This document shows, one piece after another, positions 9,216-19,270 of a DNA stretch of 64,000 nt (position 1 is the stretch's first letter; every line of letters starts with the position of its first letter). Origin of the DNA: Mycobacterium cookii (lineage in GTDB: Bacteria > Actinomycetota > Actinomycetes > Mycobacteriales > Mycobacteriaceae); NCBI RefSeq assembly GCF_010727945.1, contig NZ_AP022569.1, forward strand, positions 1,612,001 through 1,676,000, written 5' to 3'. A program made the translations under genes and the position numbers. Below the pieces are notes generated by a model that did not search any database, was not told the origin of the DNA, and saw only the letters and a program-made list of their open reading frames with translations.

Positions 9216-10619
9216 TCACTTCGTGTCGCCCGACGGCTCCTCGGACGAGGCGGCTTCGGCGGCCGGCTCGTCAGCGTCCTCGGTCTCGCCTTGCTTGCCA
9301 CGCGGGCCGAAGAACTCGGTGGTGTCGACGACGGTTCCGTCGGTGTCGGTCACCGTGGCCGCGTCGACCGCCGCGGCAATTGTCAGCCCGCGGCGGACAT
9401 CGGCGAACATCGCCGGCAACTGGTTGTTCTGCTGCAGATATCCGAGCAGTTGCTGCGGCTCGATGCCGTACTGCCGCGAGGTCACCACCAGACGTTCGGT
9501 GAGGTCTTCCTGGCTCACCTGGATTTCCAGGTCGTCGCCCAACGCATCCAGCAGCAGCTGGGTCTTGATCGCCTTCTCGGCCTCCGAGCGCGCGTCGGCG
9601 TCGAACTTCTCGCGTGTCGTGCCCTGCTTCTCGAGTGCCTCGGCCAGCTTCGCTTCGTCGTGGTCGAGCCCGTGCAGCGCGTTGTGCAGCGTGCTGTCCA
9701 CCTGGGCTTGCACGATCGATTCCGGCAGCGGCATGTCGACCTGCTCGATCAAGGCCTCCAACGCGTTGGTACGGATCTGCTCGGCCTGCTGCACTCGCTT
9801 GGTCCGTCGAACCTGATCGGCCAAGTTCTCACGCAACTCGCCGATGGTGTCGAATTCGCTTGCCAGTTGCGCGAATTCGTCGTCGGGCTCGGGCAGCTCA
9901 CGTTCTTTGACCGAGTTGACGGTGACGGTGACTTCGGCCTCCTGGCCGGCGTGCGGGCCGGCGGCCAGTTCGGTGGTGAACACCTTCGACTCGCCGGCGG
10001 TCAGACCGACGATCGCGTCGTCCAGACCCTCGATGAGCCGACCGGAGCCGACCTCGTGCGACAGACCCTTGGTCGCCGCCTCGGGAACGTCTTCGCCGTC
10101 GATGGTGGCCGACAGGTCGATCGAGACGAAGTCGCCGGACGCGGCCGGCCGCTCGACGCCGGTCAACGTGCCGAACCGGGCGCGCAGCGACTCCAGTTCG
10201 GCGTCCACTTCCTCGTCGTCGACAGCGATCGGGTCGACGGTGATCTTCAGCGCACTCAGGTCGGGCAGCGTGAACTGCGGTCGCACGTCGACCTCGGCGG
10301 TGAACTCCAGATCCTCGCCGTACTCCTTCTTGGTGACCTCGATCTCGGGCTGGCCGAGCGGCTTGACGTCGGACTCGGTGACGGCCTGGCCGTAGCGGCT
10401 CGGCAACGCCTCGTTGACGACCTGGTCGAGCATCGCCTCCCGGCCGACGCGCGCCTCCAGCAGCTTGGCCGGCGCCTTGCCCGGCCGGAAACCGGGCAGC
10501 CGTATCTGCTTCGCCAATTCCTTGTAGGCCCGGTCGAAGTCCGGCTTCAACTCCTTGAAAGGCACCTCCACGTTGATGCGAACCCGGGTGGGGCTCAGCT
10601 GCTCGACGGTGCTCTTCAC
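9216..10619 (-). CDS. tig: Trigger factor, ribosome-associated chaperone
   Basis: Binds the ribosome exit tunnel and folds nascent chains. The 467-residue protein has the N-terminal ribosome-binding domain with the GFRPGKAP signature (near residue 44), a central FKBP-type peptidyl-prolyl isomerase domain, and a long helical C-terminal chaperone domain, followed by an acidic tail rich in Glu, Ala and Ser seen in mycobacterial trigger factors. Start is GTG at 10617-10619 with an AGGAGT ribosome binding site 6 nt upstream. Same orientation as clpP1P2, 95 bp upstream of them, so it is part of the proteostasis cluster. Confidence 0.96.
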   Translation of the reverse strand: MKSTVEQLSPTRVRINVEVPFKELKPDFDRAYKELAKQIRLPGFRPGKAPAKLLEARVGREAMLDQVVNEALPSRYGQAVTESDVKPLGQPEIEVTKKEYGEDLEFTAEVDVRPQFTLPDLSALKITVDPIAVDDEEVDAELESLRARFGTLTGVERPAASGDFVSIDLSATIDGEDVPEAATKGLSHEVGSGRLIEGLDDAIVGLTAGESKVFTTELAAGPHAGQEAEVTVTVNSVKERELPEPDDEFAQLASEFDTIGELRENLADQVRRTKRVQQAEQIRTNALEALIEQVDMPLPESIVQAQVDSTLHNALHGLDHDEAKLAEALEKQGTTREKFDADARSEAEKAIKTQLLLDALGDDLEIQVSQEDLTERLVVTSRQYGIEPQQLLGYLQQNNQLPAMFADVRRGLTIAAAVDAATVTDTDGTVVDTTEFFGPRGKQGETEDADEPAAEAASSEEPSGDTK

Positions 10620-10684
10620 GCGTGTACTCCTCGGTTGTGCTGACGGTCTGTACTACTCAAGCCTTGATGGGTGGGACATGCCAG

Positions 10685-10758
10685 TCGGGGTGACAGGATT
10701 TGAACCTGCGGCCTTCCGCTCCCAAAGCGGATGCGCTACCAAGCTGCGCTACACCCCG
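10685..10758 (-). tRNA. tRNA-Pro (anticodon TGG)
   Basis: On the minus strand a full cloverleaf is formed. The acceptor strands are CGGGGTG and CACCCCG with discriminator A. The anticodon stem TCCGC/GCGGA encloses the loop TTTGGGA, giving anticodon TGG. The T-arm GCAGG-TTCAAAT-CCTGT is normal (one G-T pair). The CCA end is not encoded. Length 74 nt. Confidence 0.95.
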
Positions 10759-10883
10759 CGGTGACCTCGAAATACTACGGCCCAGGCCCGTCGGCCCCGT
10801 AGCGGCCTCACGGCTGGGTCACGGGACGGCATCATTTGGATAGGATGTCTGCCGCGACGTACAGTCGCGCTCGACTGAAACAC

Positions 10884-10954
10884 GCGGGCGTAGCTCAATG
10901 GTAGAGCCCTAGTCTTCCAAACTAGCTACGCGGGTTCGATTCCCGTCGCCCGCT
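10884..10954 (+). tRNA. tRNA-Gly (anticodon TCC)
   Basis: A 71-nt cloverleaf. Acceptor stem GCGGGCG/CGCCCGC with discriminator T, anticodon stem CTAGT/ACTAG around the loop CTTCCAA (anticodon TCC, glycine), and a canonical T-loop TTCGATT. The CCA end is not encoded. It lies 125 bp from and divergent to the tRNA-Pro gene. Confidence 0.95.
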
Positions 10955-11061
10955 CGATACGGGCGCCAGAAACCGTGGCGGACTAGGCTGAGGACGCTCA
11001 ACGCGTCTGCGTTGGCCCAGTCGCCGACGTGGGCGACCCGGCAAGCTGAGGAGGCTGACCG

Positions 11062-12264
11062 ATTCAGCATCCAGGTGCCACTGCCGATGTCGACATCCAC
11101 GGCTCATGCGCGACGCGCTTCGACGGAGTACGCCAGGCATTCGCGCGGAACTTCTTGCAGGGCAAAGAAGTTGGCGCAGCGGTCGCCGCGTGGGTCGACG
11201 GCGATCTGGTGGTCAACCTGTGGGCCGGAACGGCCGATGCCGAGGGCACCAGGCCGTGGCAGGTGGACACGCTTTCCACTGTGCTGTCCGGCACCAAGGG
11301 CCTGACGAGCACCTGCGTCCACCAACTCGTCGAACGCGGCGAGATCGATCTCGATGCGCCGGTGGCCCGCTACTGGCCCGAGTTCGCGCAGGCGGGCAAG
11401 AAGGACATCACGGTCGCGATGGTGATGAGCCACCGTTCGGGGGTCATTGGCCCGCGCAAGCGCCTGGACTGGACACAGGTCACCGACTGGGATCTGGTGT
11501 GCGACCGACTGGCCGCCGCCGAACCGTGGTGGGAGCCGGGCACCGCGCAGGGCTATCACATGACGACTTTTGGGTTCATCCTCGGCGAGCTGTTCCGTCG
11601 CGTCACCGGCGGCACCGTCGGCCAGTACCTGCGCACCGAGATCGCCGAACCGCTCGGCGCCGAGATCCACATCGGCATGCCGCGTGCCGAACAACACCGG
11701 TGCGCCGACCGGGTCGCCAAGCCGCACATCCGCGAGATACTGGCCGACGTCCACGCGCCGGGCTACCCGACCTCGCTGGCCGAGCACCCGAAAGCCGGCC
11801 TGGCCGTGTCGATGGGTTTCGCGCCGGATGACGAAGTGGGGTCGAACGATCTCGAGCTGTGGCGCGAGCTTGAATTCCCTGGGACCAACGGGCAGGTGTC
11901 GGCGCTGGGGCTGGCGACTTTCTACAACGCGTTGGCACAGGAGCAATTGCTGAGCCGCCGGCAGATGGATCTGATCCGGGTCCCGCAGGGCGGTCTCGAC
12001 ACGGACCTGGTCCTCGGCCCGCGCGTCGCCGACCACGGGTGGGGACTGGGTTACATGCTCAACCAGCGCTGCGTCAACGGGCCCAATCCGCGGATCTTCG
12101 GCCACGGCGGCCTGGGCGGCTCATTCGGTTTCGTCGATCTGGAGAACCGGATCGCCTACGCCTATGTGATGAATCAATTCGACGCGACCAAGGCCAACGC
12201 CGACCCGCGCAGCGTCGTCATGAGCGACGAGATCTACGCGGTGCTCGGCGTAACGAAGCGCTGA
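11062..12264 (+). CDS. lipP: Beta-lactamase-fold esterase/lipase LipP, probable ATT start
   Basis: Serine hydrolase of the class C beta-lactamase/family VIII esterase fold, corresponding to M. tuberculosis lipP (Rv2463). The nucleophile motif SxxK is SGTK, Ser76-Lys79 with the start used here. The conserved N-terminal segment that begins DIHGSC and continues to the FARNFLQ stretch lies upstream of the first standard start codon (TTG at 11155). In that frame, between a TGA at 11056-11058 and the TTG, there is no ATG, GTG or TTG. There is an ATT at 11062 placed 7 nt after a perfect GAGGAGG ribosome binding site (11048-11054). The resulting 400 residues fit the family length; starting at 11155 would give 369 and remove conserved sequence. 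Converges on the next gene with 6 bp between stops. Substrate unknown. Confidence 0.85.
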   Translation: MQHPGATADVDIHGSCATRFDGVRQAFARNFLQGKEVGAAVAAWVDGDLVVNLWAGTADAEGTRPWQVDTLSTVLSGTKGLTSTCVHQLVERGEIDLDAPVARYWPEFAQAGKKDITVAMVMSHRSGVIGPRKRLDWTQVTDWDLVCDRLAAAEPWWEPGTAQGYHMTTFGFILGELFRRVTGGTVGQYLRTEIAEPLGAEIHIGMPRAEQHRCADRVAKPHIREILADVHAPGYPTSLAEHPKAGLAVSMGFAPDDEVGSNDLELWRELEFPGTNGQVSALGLATFYNALAQEQLLSRRQMDLIRVPQGGLDTDLVLGPRVADHGWGLGYMLNQRCVNGPNPRIFGHGGLGGSFGFVDLENRIAYAYVMNQFDATKANADPRSVVMSDEIYAVLGVTKR

Positions 12265-12270
12265 CCTGAT

Positions 12271-13044
12271 TCAGCTCGACGAATCGCTACCGCCGGACGC
12301 GGAAGCCCCGCCCGAGCTGTCCGCTCCGCCGGTGTCGCCGCCGACCGAAGCACCGCCGCCGCCGGTGTCGCCGCCGACCGCGGGTCCGCTGGACGCGTCG
12401 GGTCCCGGTGCGCTCGGTCCGGAACCGTTGGCGTCAGGTCCGCCAGTGCCCGGCCCGGCTTCAGGACCTGCGCCAACGGGTCCGCTGCCGGGTTCATGTG
12501 CACCTGGCTCACCCGGTCCGCCCGGTCCGCCGGGACCATTCGGTTCACCTGGCCCGCCCGGCTGGCCGGGCTCATGCCCGGGGCCGCCCGGCTCGCCGGG
12601 CCCATGTCCGCCATGACCACCGGGGCCGCCGGGCTCATGCCCTCCGGGGCCGTGTCCGCCATGACCGCCGTGTCCGCCGCCGGGGTCGCCGGGGTCCCCT
12701 GGGCCGCCCGGGCCACCAGGGCCCCCAGGCCCACCCGGGCCGCCGGGCCCCGGACCGCCGGGGTTGCCGGGGTTGCCCGGTCCCGGCCCGCCGGGCGGAA
12801 TGATGATTTTCGGCGGCGGCTGGACGATGGTGGGACCGTTGTTGATGATCGTCGGTGACGGCACCCAGGCACCGTGGCAGTTGTTCAAGTCCCAGTTGGA
12901 TCCCCACGACGGATCCCAGAAGTCGCCGGGGCACCAGCGCGGAATGGGTTGCGCCTGGGCTGCGGTCACGCCGCCCAAGCCGGCTAAACCAACAGCTGCG
13001 GCGATCGCTGCCGATGCGATCGCGCGGCCTGCGGACTTGTTCAT
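12271..13044 (-). CDS. Secreted Gly/Pro-rich collagen-like protein
   Basis: A 257-residue secreted protein. Residues 1-31 are a Sec signal peptide (MNKSAGRAIAS followed by a hydrophobic core and an AQAQ cleavage region). Next comes a short Trp-rich segment (RWCPGDFWDPSWGSNWD, with one more Cys soon after) of a type seen at the N-terminus of several mycobacterial exported proteins. After a PPPKIIIPPGG linker, most of the rest is a run of Gly-Pro/Gly-X triplets (GGPGGPGGPGG and similar), at times broken by His, Glu or Asp, then a Ser/Gly/Asp tail. The upstream open frame (to 13257) lacks a signal peptide and overlaps nei1, so the ATG at 13044 is chosen. No catalytic domain is visible. A surface or cell-wall role is inference. 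Confidence 0.75.
   Translation of the reverse strand: MNKSAGRAIASAAIAAAVGLAGLGGVTAAQAQPIPRWCPGDFWDPSWGSNWDLNNCHGAWVPSPTIINNGPTIVQPPPKIIIPPGGPGPGNPGNPGGPGPGGPGGPGGPGGPGGPGDPGDPGGGHGGHGGHGPGGHEPGGPGGHGGHGPGEPGGPGHEPGQPGGPGEPNGPGGPGGPGEPGAHEPGSGPVGAGPEAGPGTGGPDANGSGPSAPGPDASSGPAVGGDTGGGGASVGGDTGGADSSGGASASGGSDSSS
12540..12800 (-). repeat. Internal GGX/GPX triplet-coding repeat
   Basis: Within the collagen-like gene, the minus strand is an array of imperfect 9-nt and 18-nt units coding Gly-Gly-Pro, Gly-His-Gly and related triplets. The repeats have drifted from one another, so this is a low-complexity coding repeat rather than a clean tandem array. Such runs are prone to slippage, so length differences between strains are likely. 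Confidence 0.6.
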
Positions 13045-13111
13045 GGACCATGCGTACCTGGCCAAGCTATGCGCTCGCCCTGTGGAACCTAGTCGCCGAA
13101 TTTGAGTGTCT

Positions 13112-13912
13112 TCACGTCTGGCACGTCGGGCACCAGAAGACATTACGGCCCTCCAATTCGGCTGTGCGAACGGCAGTTCCGCACACCCGGCACGGGTCGC
13201 CGGCCCGCCGGTAGACGTAGGTGCGGGGCCGGCGCGGACCGTACGAGGGTGCGCCATGATCGTGTTCGGGCCGCACGGTGATGATCTTGCCGCGGCGCAC
13301 CCCGACTTTCATCAAGTCCACCAAGTCGGTCCATGCCTGCGCGAACTCCGCTTCACCGATCGCGCGTCCGGTCCGATACGGGTCGATGCCATGACGGAAC
13401 AACAGCTCGTTACGGTAGACATTGCCCACGCCAGCGATGATGGTCTGATCCATCAATAGTGCACCGATTGGCCTGCGCGACTTGTTAATTCGCTCCCAAG
13501 GCCACCCCGGTTCGGCGTCCCACCGAAGCGGGTCGGGCCCTAGGCGCGCGACGACGTCGGCGACCTGAGCCTCGTCGATGACTTCGCACACCGTCGGTCC
13601 GCGTAGGTCGGTGCCGTATTCGGCGCCGACCATCCGCATGCGTACCGCGCCCACCGGGTCAGGCATCCCGTCGCCGGCGGTCCATTCGGTGAACTTGCCG
13701 TACAGGCCGAGGTGTACGTGCACCGTCGCGCCGCCCACATAGTGGTGGAACAAGTGCTTGCCCCATGCGGTGGCCCGTCGCAGCACCTGCCCGTCGACCG
13801 TCGACGCCGCGTCCGCGAATCTGCCTTGCGGACTGGAAATCGCCACCGGCGCACCGGCATAACGCCGCTGGTGCAGCCGGGCCAGTCGATGCAGTGTGTG
13901 CCCTTCGGGCAC
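13112..13912 (-). CDS. nei1: Endonuclease VIII-like DNA glycosylase Nei1
   Basis: Base-excision repair glycosylase/AP lyase for oxidised pyrimidines. The mature N-terminus after Met removal is PEGHTLHR, with the catalytic Pro and Glu of the Fpg/Nei family, which fixes the GTG start at 13910-13912. The helix-two-turn-helix segment (QTIIAGVGNVYRNE) and the C-terminal zinc finger with paired cysteines (CRVC ... CPTC) are intact. At 266 residues it matches Rv2464c. The gene begins 5 nt after the rpiB stop codon on the same strand, so rpiB and nei1 are probably one transcript. Confidence 0.92.
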   Translation of the reverse strand: MPEGHTLHRLARLHQRRYAGAPVAISSPQGRFADAASTVDGQVLRRATAWGKHLFHHYVGGATVHVHLGLYGKFTEWTAGDGMPDPVGAVRMRMVGAEYGTDLRGPTVCEVIDEAQVADVVARLGPDPLRWDAEPGWPWERINKSRRPIGALLMDQTIIAGVGNVYRNELLFRHGIDPYRTGRAIGEAEFAQAWTDLVDLMKVGVRRGKIITVRPEHDHGAPSYGPRRPRTYVYRRAGDPCRVCGTAVRTAELEGRNVFWCPTCQT

Positions 13913-13917
13913 GTCGA

Positions 13918-14400
13918 CTACTTGCCGTCGGCGCCGGGCACCGGCGGCGCCTGATGGGTGCCCTCGTACTCGTCGAGGATGTCGATACGACGTTGGTGGC
14001 GTTCGGCTTTCGACCACGGCGTGGACAGAAATGCGTCGACGATCTCCAGCGCTTCGGGCACGGTGTGCATGCGACCACCGATGCCGATCAGCTGCGCGTT
14101 GTTGTGCTGGCGGGCCAGCGACGCCGTCTCCACGCTCCACGCCAGTGCGCAGCGGGCGCCCGGGACCTTGTTCGCGGCGATCTGCTCGCCGTTGCCCGAT
14201 CCGCCCAGCACGATGCCCAAGCTGCCGGGGTCCGCCACGGTTTTCAGCGCGGCGGCGATACAGAACGCCGGATAGTCGTCGTCGGCGTCGTAGGTGTAGG
14301 CGCCGCAATCGACCGGCTCGTGGCCGGTCTGTTTCAGGTGCTCGATGATCTGCTGTTTGAGTTCGTAGCCGGCGTGGTCAGAGCCGAGGTAGACACGCAT
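13918..14400 (-). CDS. rpiB: Ribose-5-phosphate isomerase B
   Basis: Interconverts ribose-5-phosphate and ribulose-5-phosphate in the pentose phosphate pathway. The 160-residue RpiB/LacAB-family protein begins MRVYLGSDHAGYELKQ, the conserved phosphate/sugar-binding start, and has the GSGNGEQIAANKVPG loop and the downstream RAALCW-like region (here ARCALAWS). The mycobacterial type uses Glu rather than Cys as the catalytic base, and the GNGEQ motif fits that. The start ATG at 14398-14400 is preferred over upstream in-frame codons that add non-family sequence. Confidence 0.93.
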   Translation of the reverse strand: MRVYLGSDHAGYELKQQIIEHLKQTGHEPVDCGAYTYDADDDYPAFCIAAALKTVADPGSLGIVLGGSGNGEQIAANKVPGARCALAWSVETASLARQHNNAQLIGIGGRMHTVPEALEIVDAFLSTPWSKAERHQRRIDILDEYEGTHQAPPVPGADGK

Positions 14401-14428
14401 GACCGTGATCCTGCACCGCCGACCTCCG

Positions 14429-15040
14429 CTAGTCGAATTCGGGTGCCTCGGTGCGGGTCCGCTTGAGCTCCCAGAAGTGCGGATAGGCCGCAAAGGTCAC
14501 CGAGGCGTCCCACAATTTGCCGGCCTCTTCGCCGCGCGGGATCTTCGACAGCACCGGGCCGAAGAAGGCGGTGCCGTTGATGTGAATGGTGGGCGTGCCG
14601 ACGTCCTCGCCGACGGCGTCCATCCCGGCGTGGTGGCTCTTGCGCAGCGCATCGTCGTAGGCGTCGCTGGTGGCGGCATCGGCCAACTCGGCCGGCAGGT
14701 CCAGTTCCTCGAGCGACTGCTTGATCACGTCGTCGAGATCTTTATTGCCCTCGTTGTGAATGCGGGTGCCCATCGCCTTGTACAGCGGCGCGAGGATGTC
14801 AGCGCCGTGGGACTGCTCAGCGGCGATCGCGACCCGGACCGGGCCGAACGCCTTGGCGAGCTTCTCCTTGTATTCCGTGGGCAGGTTCTCCCGGTTCTCG
14901 TTGAGCACCGCCAGGCTCATCACCCGGAAGTGCACGTCGATGTCGCGAACCTTTTCCACCTCGAGGATCCAACGCGAAGTGATCCAGGCCCACGGGCACA
15001 GCGGATCGAACCAAAAGTCGGCAACTGATTTTTCAGACAT
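14429..15040 (-). CDS. DsbA-family oxidoreductase (Rv2466c-like) with CPWA active site
   Basis: A 203-residue thioredoxin-fold protein orthologous by sequence and position to M. tuberculosis Rv2466c, a mycothiol-dependent reductase known for activating the prodrug TP053. The N-terminus reads [11 protein letters not shown]: Cys15 is the nucleophile, but the second, resolving cysteine of the CPWC motif is Ala18 (codon GCC). The cis-Pro loop ([10 protein letters not shown]) and the [16 protein letters not shown] helix are intact. Loss of the resolving cysteine would leave a monothiol enzyme dependent on mycothiol. The long upstream open frame is antisense to pepN and is not coding. Confidence 0.9.
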   Translation of the reverse strand: MSEKSVADFWFDPLCPWAWITSRWILEVEKVRDIDVHFRVMSLAVLNENRENLPTEYKEKLAKAFGPVRVAIAAEQSHGADILAPLYKAMGTRIHNEGNKDLDDVIKQSLEELDLPAELADAATSDAYDDALRKSHHAGMDAVGEDVGTPTIHINGTAFFGPVLSKIPRGEEAGKLWDASVTFAAYPHFWELKRTRTEAPEFD

Positions 15041-15139
15041 GCGGAATCCTCTCCTCAACGGTCGGCTAGCCGTCCAGCACAACCCTAGACGCGGCGGTCC
15101 TGTTCCCGCCGCCGACACCGAGACGCCTAGATTGGACAC

Positions 15140-17722
15140 GTGGCACTCCCCAACCTCACCCGCGACCAAGCCGCCGAGCGCGCTGCGCTGATCACCGTCG
15201 ACCGCTACCGAATCGACTTGGACCTCACCGACGGCAACGGCAACCCGGGCGAACGCAGCTTCCGCTCCACCACGACTGTGGAGTTCGATGCGCTCACCGG
15301 CTCCGACACCGTCATCGACATCGCCGCAGACACCGTACGCAGCGCGACCCTGAACGGCCGCGAGATCGACGTGTCGGCGTACAACGAGTCGACCGGCATC
15401 GCTCTGAGCGGTCTGGCCGAGCACAACGTCGTCGTGGTCGACGCGGACTGCCGTTACTCGAACACCGGCGAAGGGCTGCACCGGTTCGTCGACCCCGTCG
15501 ACAACGAGGCGTACCTGTACTCGCAATTCGAAACAGCCGACGCCAAGCGGATGTTCGCGTGCTTCGACCAACCCGACCTCAAAGCCACATTCGACGTGTC
15601 GGTGCGCGCACCGCAGCACTGGGAAGTGGTGTCCAACGGCGCCACGGCGAACGTCGCGGACGGCGTGCATACCTTTGTCACCACGCCGAAGATGAGCACC
15701 TACCTGGTGGCGTTGATCGCGGGTCCGTATGCGCGCTGGGATGACGTCTACAGCGACGAGCACGGCGAGATCGCGCTGGGCATCTTCTGCCGGGCCACGC
15801 TCGCGGAGTTCATGGACGCCGAGCGGCTGTTCACCCAGACCAAGCAGGGTTTTGGCTTCTACCACAAGAACTTTGGTGTGCCCTACGCGTTCGGCAAGTA
15901 CGACCAGTTGTTCGTGCCGGAGTTCAACGCGGGCGCCATGGAGAACGCCGGCGCGGTGACGTTCCTGGAGGACTACGTCTTTCGCAGCAAGGTCACCCGG
16001 GCGTCCTACGAGCGTCGCGCCGAGACGGTGCTGCACGAGATGGCGCACATGTGGTTCGGCGATCTGGTCACCATGCAGTGGTGGGACGACCTGTGGCTCA
16101 ACGAGTCGTTCGCCACCTTCGCCTCCGTGCTGTGCCAGGCCGAAGCGACCGAATTCACCACGGCGTGGACGACTTTCGCGAATGCCGAAAAGTCGTGGGC
16201 CTACCGCCAGGACCAGCTGCCGTCGACGCATCCGGTGGCCGCCGACATCCCCGACCTGGCCGCTGTCGAGGTGAACTTCGACGGCATCACCTACGCCAAG
16301 GGCGCCAGTGTGCTCAAGCAACTGGTGGCCTACGTCGGCCTGGAAGATTTCCTGTCCGGGCTGCGCGACTACTTCCGCGCGCACGCGTTCGGCAACGCGA
16401 CGTTCGGCGACCTGCTCGGCGCGTTGGAAAAGGCCTCCGGCCGTGACCTTTCCGACTGGGGACGGCAGTGGCTGAAGACCACTGGCCTCAACACCCTGCG
16501 CGCGGACTTCGACGTCGACGCCGACGGGAAGTTCAGCCGGTTCGCGGTGACGCAGAGCGGTGCCGCACCCGGCGCGGGTGAGACCCGGACGCACCGGCTG
16601 GCGGTCGGCATCTACGACGACGGCAGTGACGGCCGCCTGACCCGGGTGCATCGTGAGGAACTCGACGTCAGCGGTGAGACGACGGAAGTACCTGCGCTGG
16701 TTGGTGTTCCGCACGGGAAGCTGATCCTGGTCAATGACGACGACCTGACCTACTGCTCGCTGCGGCTCGACCCCGACTCGCTGCAGACCGCACTGGACCG
16801 CATCGCCGACATCGCCGAGCCGCTACCGCGAACGCTGGTGTGGTCGGCGGCATGGGAGATGACCCGCGACGCCGAGCTGCGTGCCCGCGATTTCGTGTCG
16901 CTGGTCTCCGGCGGCATTCAGGCCGAAACCGAAGTCGGCGTCGCCCAGCGGCTGCTGCTGCAGGCGCAGACCGCGTTGGGGTCCTACGCCGACCCGGACT
17001 GGGCGCAGTCGGAGGGTTGGCCGGCATTCGCCGATCGGCTGCTGGAACTGGCCCGGGGCGCGGAGAGTGGTTCGGATCATCAGCTGGCCTTCGTCAACGC
17101 GCTCTGCACGTCGGTGCTTTCGACACGGCATGTGACGGTGCTGGCCGATCTGCTCGATCACGAGCCCGCCGAGCTGGGCCTGGCCGGTCTGTCGATCGAC
17201 ACCGACCTGCGCTGGCGCATCGTCACCGCGCTGGCCGCCGCGGGCGAGATCGACGCCGCGGGCCCGGAGACACCGTTCATCGACGCCGAGGTGAAGCGCG
17301 ATCCGACCTCCGCGGGCAAACGGCTCGGCGCGCAGGCCGCAACCGCGCGGCCGCAAGCGGCGGTGAAGGAGGCGGCGTGGATCTCGGCCACCGAAGACGA
17401 CACGTTGGCCAACGCCACCACTCGCTCGATCATCAGCGGCTTCGTACAGCCCGGGCAGGGCGCACTGCTGAAACCGTTCGGCGCCAAGTACTTTGCGGCG
17501 ATCCCGGGCCTATGGGAGCGCCGGTCCAGCGAGGTGGCGCAGACCGTGGTGGTGGGCCTGTACCCGTCGTGGGACATCAGCGACACAGGCCTCGCCGAGG
17601 CCGACGAATTCCTCGAGGATTCCGGGCTGCCGCCGGCGCTTCGCCGGCTGGTGCTCGAGGGCCGCGCCGGGGTGGAGCGGTCGTTGCGCGCCCGCAAGTT
17701 CGACAGCGGCGGCGCGGCCTGA
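15140..17722 (+). CDS. pepN: Aminopeptidase N (M1 family)
   Basis: Zinc metallo-aminopeptidase that removes N-terminal residues from peptides in the cytoplasm. The 860-residue protein has the GAMEN exopeptidase motif at 265-269, the zinc motif HEMAH (His299, Glu300, His303) and the third ligand Glu322 in NESFA, spaced as in the family. The C-terminal ERAP-like helical domain follows from about residue 540. Start GTG at 15140; no signal peptide. Diverges from the Rv2466c-like gene across 99 bp and converges on the DUF5130 gene with 15 bp between stops. Confidence 0.95.
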   Translation: MALPNLTRDQAAERAALITVDRYRIDLDLTDGNGNPGERSFRSTTTVEFDALTGSDTVIDIAADTVRSATLNGREIDVSAYNESTGIALSGLAEHNVVVVDADCRYSNTGEGLHRFVDPVDNEAYLYSQFETADAKRMFACFDQPDLKATFDVSVRAPQHWEVVSNGATANVADGVHTFVTTPKMSTYLVALIAGPYARWDDVYSDEHGEIALGIFCRATLAEFMDAERLFTQTKQGFGFYHKNFGVPYAFGKYDQLFVPEFNAGAMENAGAVTFLEDYVFRSKVTRASYERRAETVLHEMAHMWFGDLVTMQWWDDLWLNESFATFASVLCQAEATEFTTAWTTFANAEKSWAYRQDQLPSTHPVAADIPDLAAVEVNFDGITYAKGASVLKQLVAYVGLEDFLSGLRDYFRAHAFGNATFGDLLGALEKASGRDLSDWGRQWLKTTGLNTLRADFDVDADGKFSRFAVTQSGAAPGAGETRTHRLAVGIYDDGSDGRLTRVHREELDVSGETTEVPALVGVPHGKLILVNDDDLTYCSLRLDPDSLQTALDRIADIAEPLPRTLVWSAAWEMTRDAELRARDFVSLVSGGIQAETEVGVAQRLLLQAQTALGSYADPDWAQSEGWPAFADRLLELARGAESGSDHQLAFVNALCTSVLSTRHVTVLADLLDHEPAELGLAGLSIDTDLRWRIVTALAAAGEIDAAGPETPFIDAEVKRDPTSAGKRLGAQAATARPQAAVKEAAWISATEDDTLANATTRSIISGFVQPGQGALLKPFGAKYFAAIPGLWERRSSEVAQTVVVGLYPSWDISDTGLAEADEFLEDSGLPPALRRLVLEGRAGVERSLRARKFDSGGAA

Positions 17723-17737
17723 TCGGCCCGTCGCCCG

Positions 17738-18205
17738 CTACGCCGGTGAGATGCCGGCGCTGGTGACCCGGATCGCGCTGATGAGACCGTCGATCAGCTG
17801 GCCGTCCTTGAGCGCGGACGCCGCGGCGGCGACGCCCAGCGGCGCTGCCGATTCGGCTCCCCGGCCGCGGACGTGCGATCCGTAGACCACCTCGATCGCG
17901 TGCTGATCGGGTGAGACGGCGATCAGCACCGCATCGTTGGGAGTCGGCACCTTGGCCAGGATCTCGCGTGCCCTCGCCCCGGTGTCGCTACCCAGGTCGC
18001 CGATGTAGACGGCGAACCGAGCGGCCGCGGCCCGCGACCCGTACGTCAGCGCGTCATCGAGGGCGACCAGGTCGTTGGTCGGGAACGGATAGTGCACCGA
18101 GAGCTCACCGGGCTCGGTGACCCCGGAGATGCGTCCACTGGTCGTGATCGCCGAACCGTAGGGCAGGTCGGCCGGAGCGATCGTTGCGACGTCACCACTT
18201 GCCAC
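17738..18205 (-). CDS. DUF5130 protein (Rv2468c-like)
   Basis: A 155-residue protein with no predicted membrane segment, matching Rv2468c by sequence pattern: an N-terminal [15 protein letters not shown], then a TPM-like alpha/beta core ([36 protein letters not shown]). Function unknown. I choose the GTG at 18203-18205 because a GGGAGG ribosome binding site lies 8 nt upstream, and upstream in-frame residues are low-complexity. This start lies inside the end of ctaJ (14-nt overlap), so the two are translationally coupled; a link to the respiratory oxidase is therefore possible but unproven. Confidence 0.75.
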   Translation of the reverse strand: MASGDVATIAPADLPYGSAITTSGRISGVTEPGELSVHYPFPTNDLVALDDALTYGSRAAAARFAVYIGDLGSDTGARAREILAKVPTPNDAVLIAVSPDQHAIEVVYGSHVRGRGAESAAPLGVAAAASALKDGQLIDGLISAIRVTSAGISPA

Positions 18206-18431
18206 TTGCGCCACCTCCCACGCTGAACTCGGCGTCCCCGTGGCCGTGACCGTGACCGTGACCGACGACCTCGTCAGTCGCGGCCCACAGGATGGGCGCA
18301 TGGGTCCAGGACTCGGACAAGTTGTAGGTCGCCGGGTGCGGGCCCTTGCGTGACCAGATCAGCGCCGCCAACACCGCTACCAGCAACAACGGGACAGCCA
18401 GGAACAGCGTGTGCATTTCCATCGTGTTCAC
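18192..18431 (-). CDS. ctaJ: aa3-type cytochrome oxidase accessory subunit CtaJ
   Basis: A 79-residue protein with one N-terminal transmembrane helix (residues about 8-26), a short linker with WTHAPILW, and a His-rich tail ([10 protein letters not shown]). Location between the DUF5130 and HNH genes and the sequence match the small subunit CtaJ described in the mycobacterial bc1-aa3 respiratory supercomplex. The start is GTG at 18431 or the internal ATG at 18422. The alternating Gly-His run could bind a metal such as copper or nickel; this is inference. Its 3' end overlaps the DUF5130 gene. Confidence 0.7.
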   Translation of the reverse strand: MNTMEMHTLFLAVPLLLVAVLAALIWSRKGPHPATYNLSESWTHAPILWAATDEVVGHGHGHGHGDAEFSVGGGASGKW

Positions 18432-18469
18432 GACGCAAACCGTATCCCACGGGTGACCCGAGAGCTACG

Positions 18470-19120
<651 letters not shown>

Positions 19121-19270
19121 ACGTCCTCCCTCGACAGTCCACCACGATTCGCCAGCCAGCGCACCCCAAATAGCCTCGTGTCCGCTGGTCAATCCGGTTA
19201 ACAGCCGGTAGCGACATCGGCGACCAAGGTTCACGCGTCGCTCTGCGGCCGACTTCGGGCATGGCCCACA

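Noticed and set aside
12540..12800. Possible CRISPR or VNTR array
   Set aside because: The repetitive DNA is in frame with a signal-peptide protein and encodes Gly-Pro-X triplets, units are imperfect and have no spacers.
12271..13044. PE_PGRS protein
   Set aside because: Gly-rich, but there is no PE domain; it has a classical signal peptide and GPx rather than GGA/GGN repeats.
14429..16714. 761-codon minus-strand frame ending in the Rv2466c-like gene
   Set aside because: Only the last 203 codons are the real protein. The upstream part is antisense to pepN, and the family start is at 15040.
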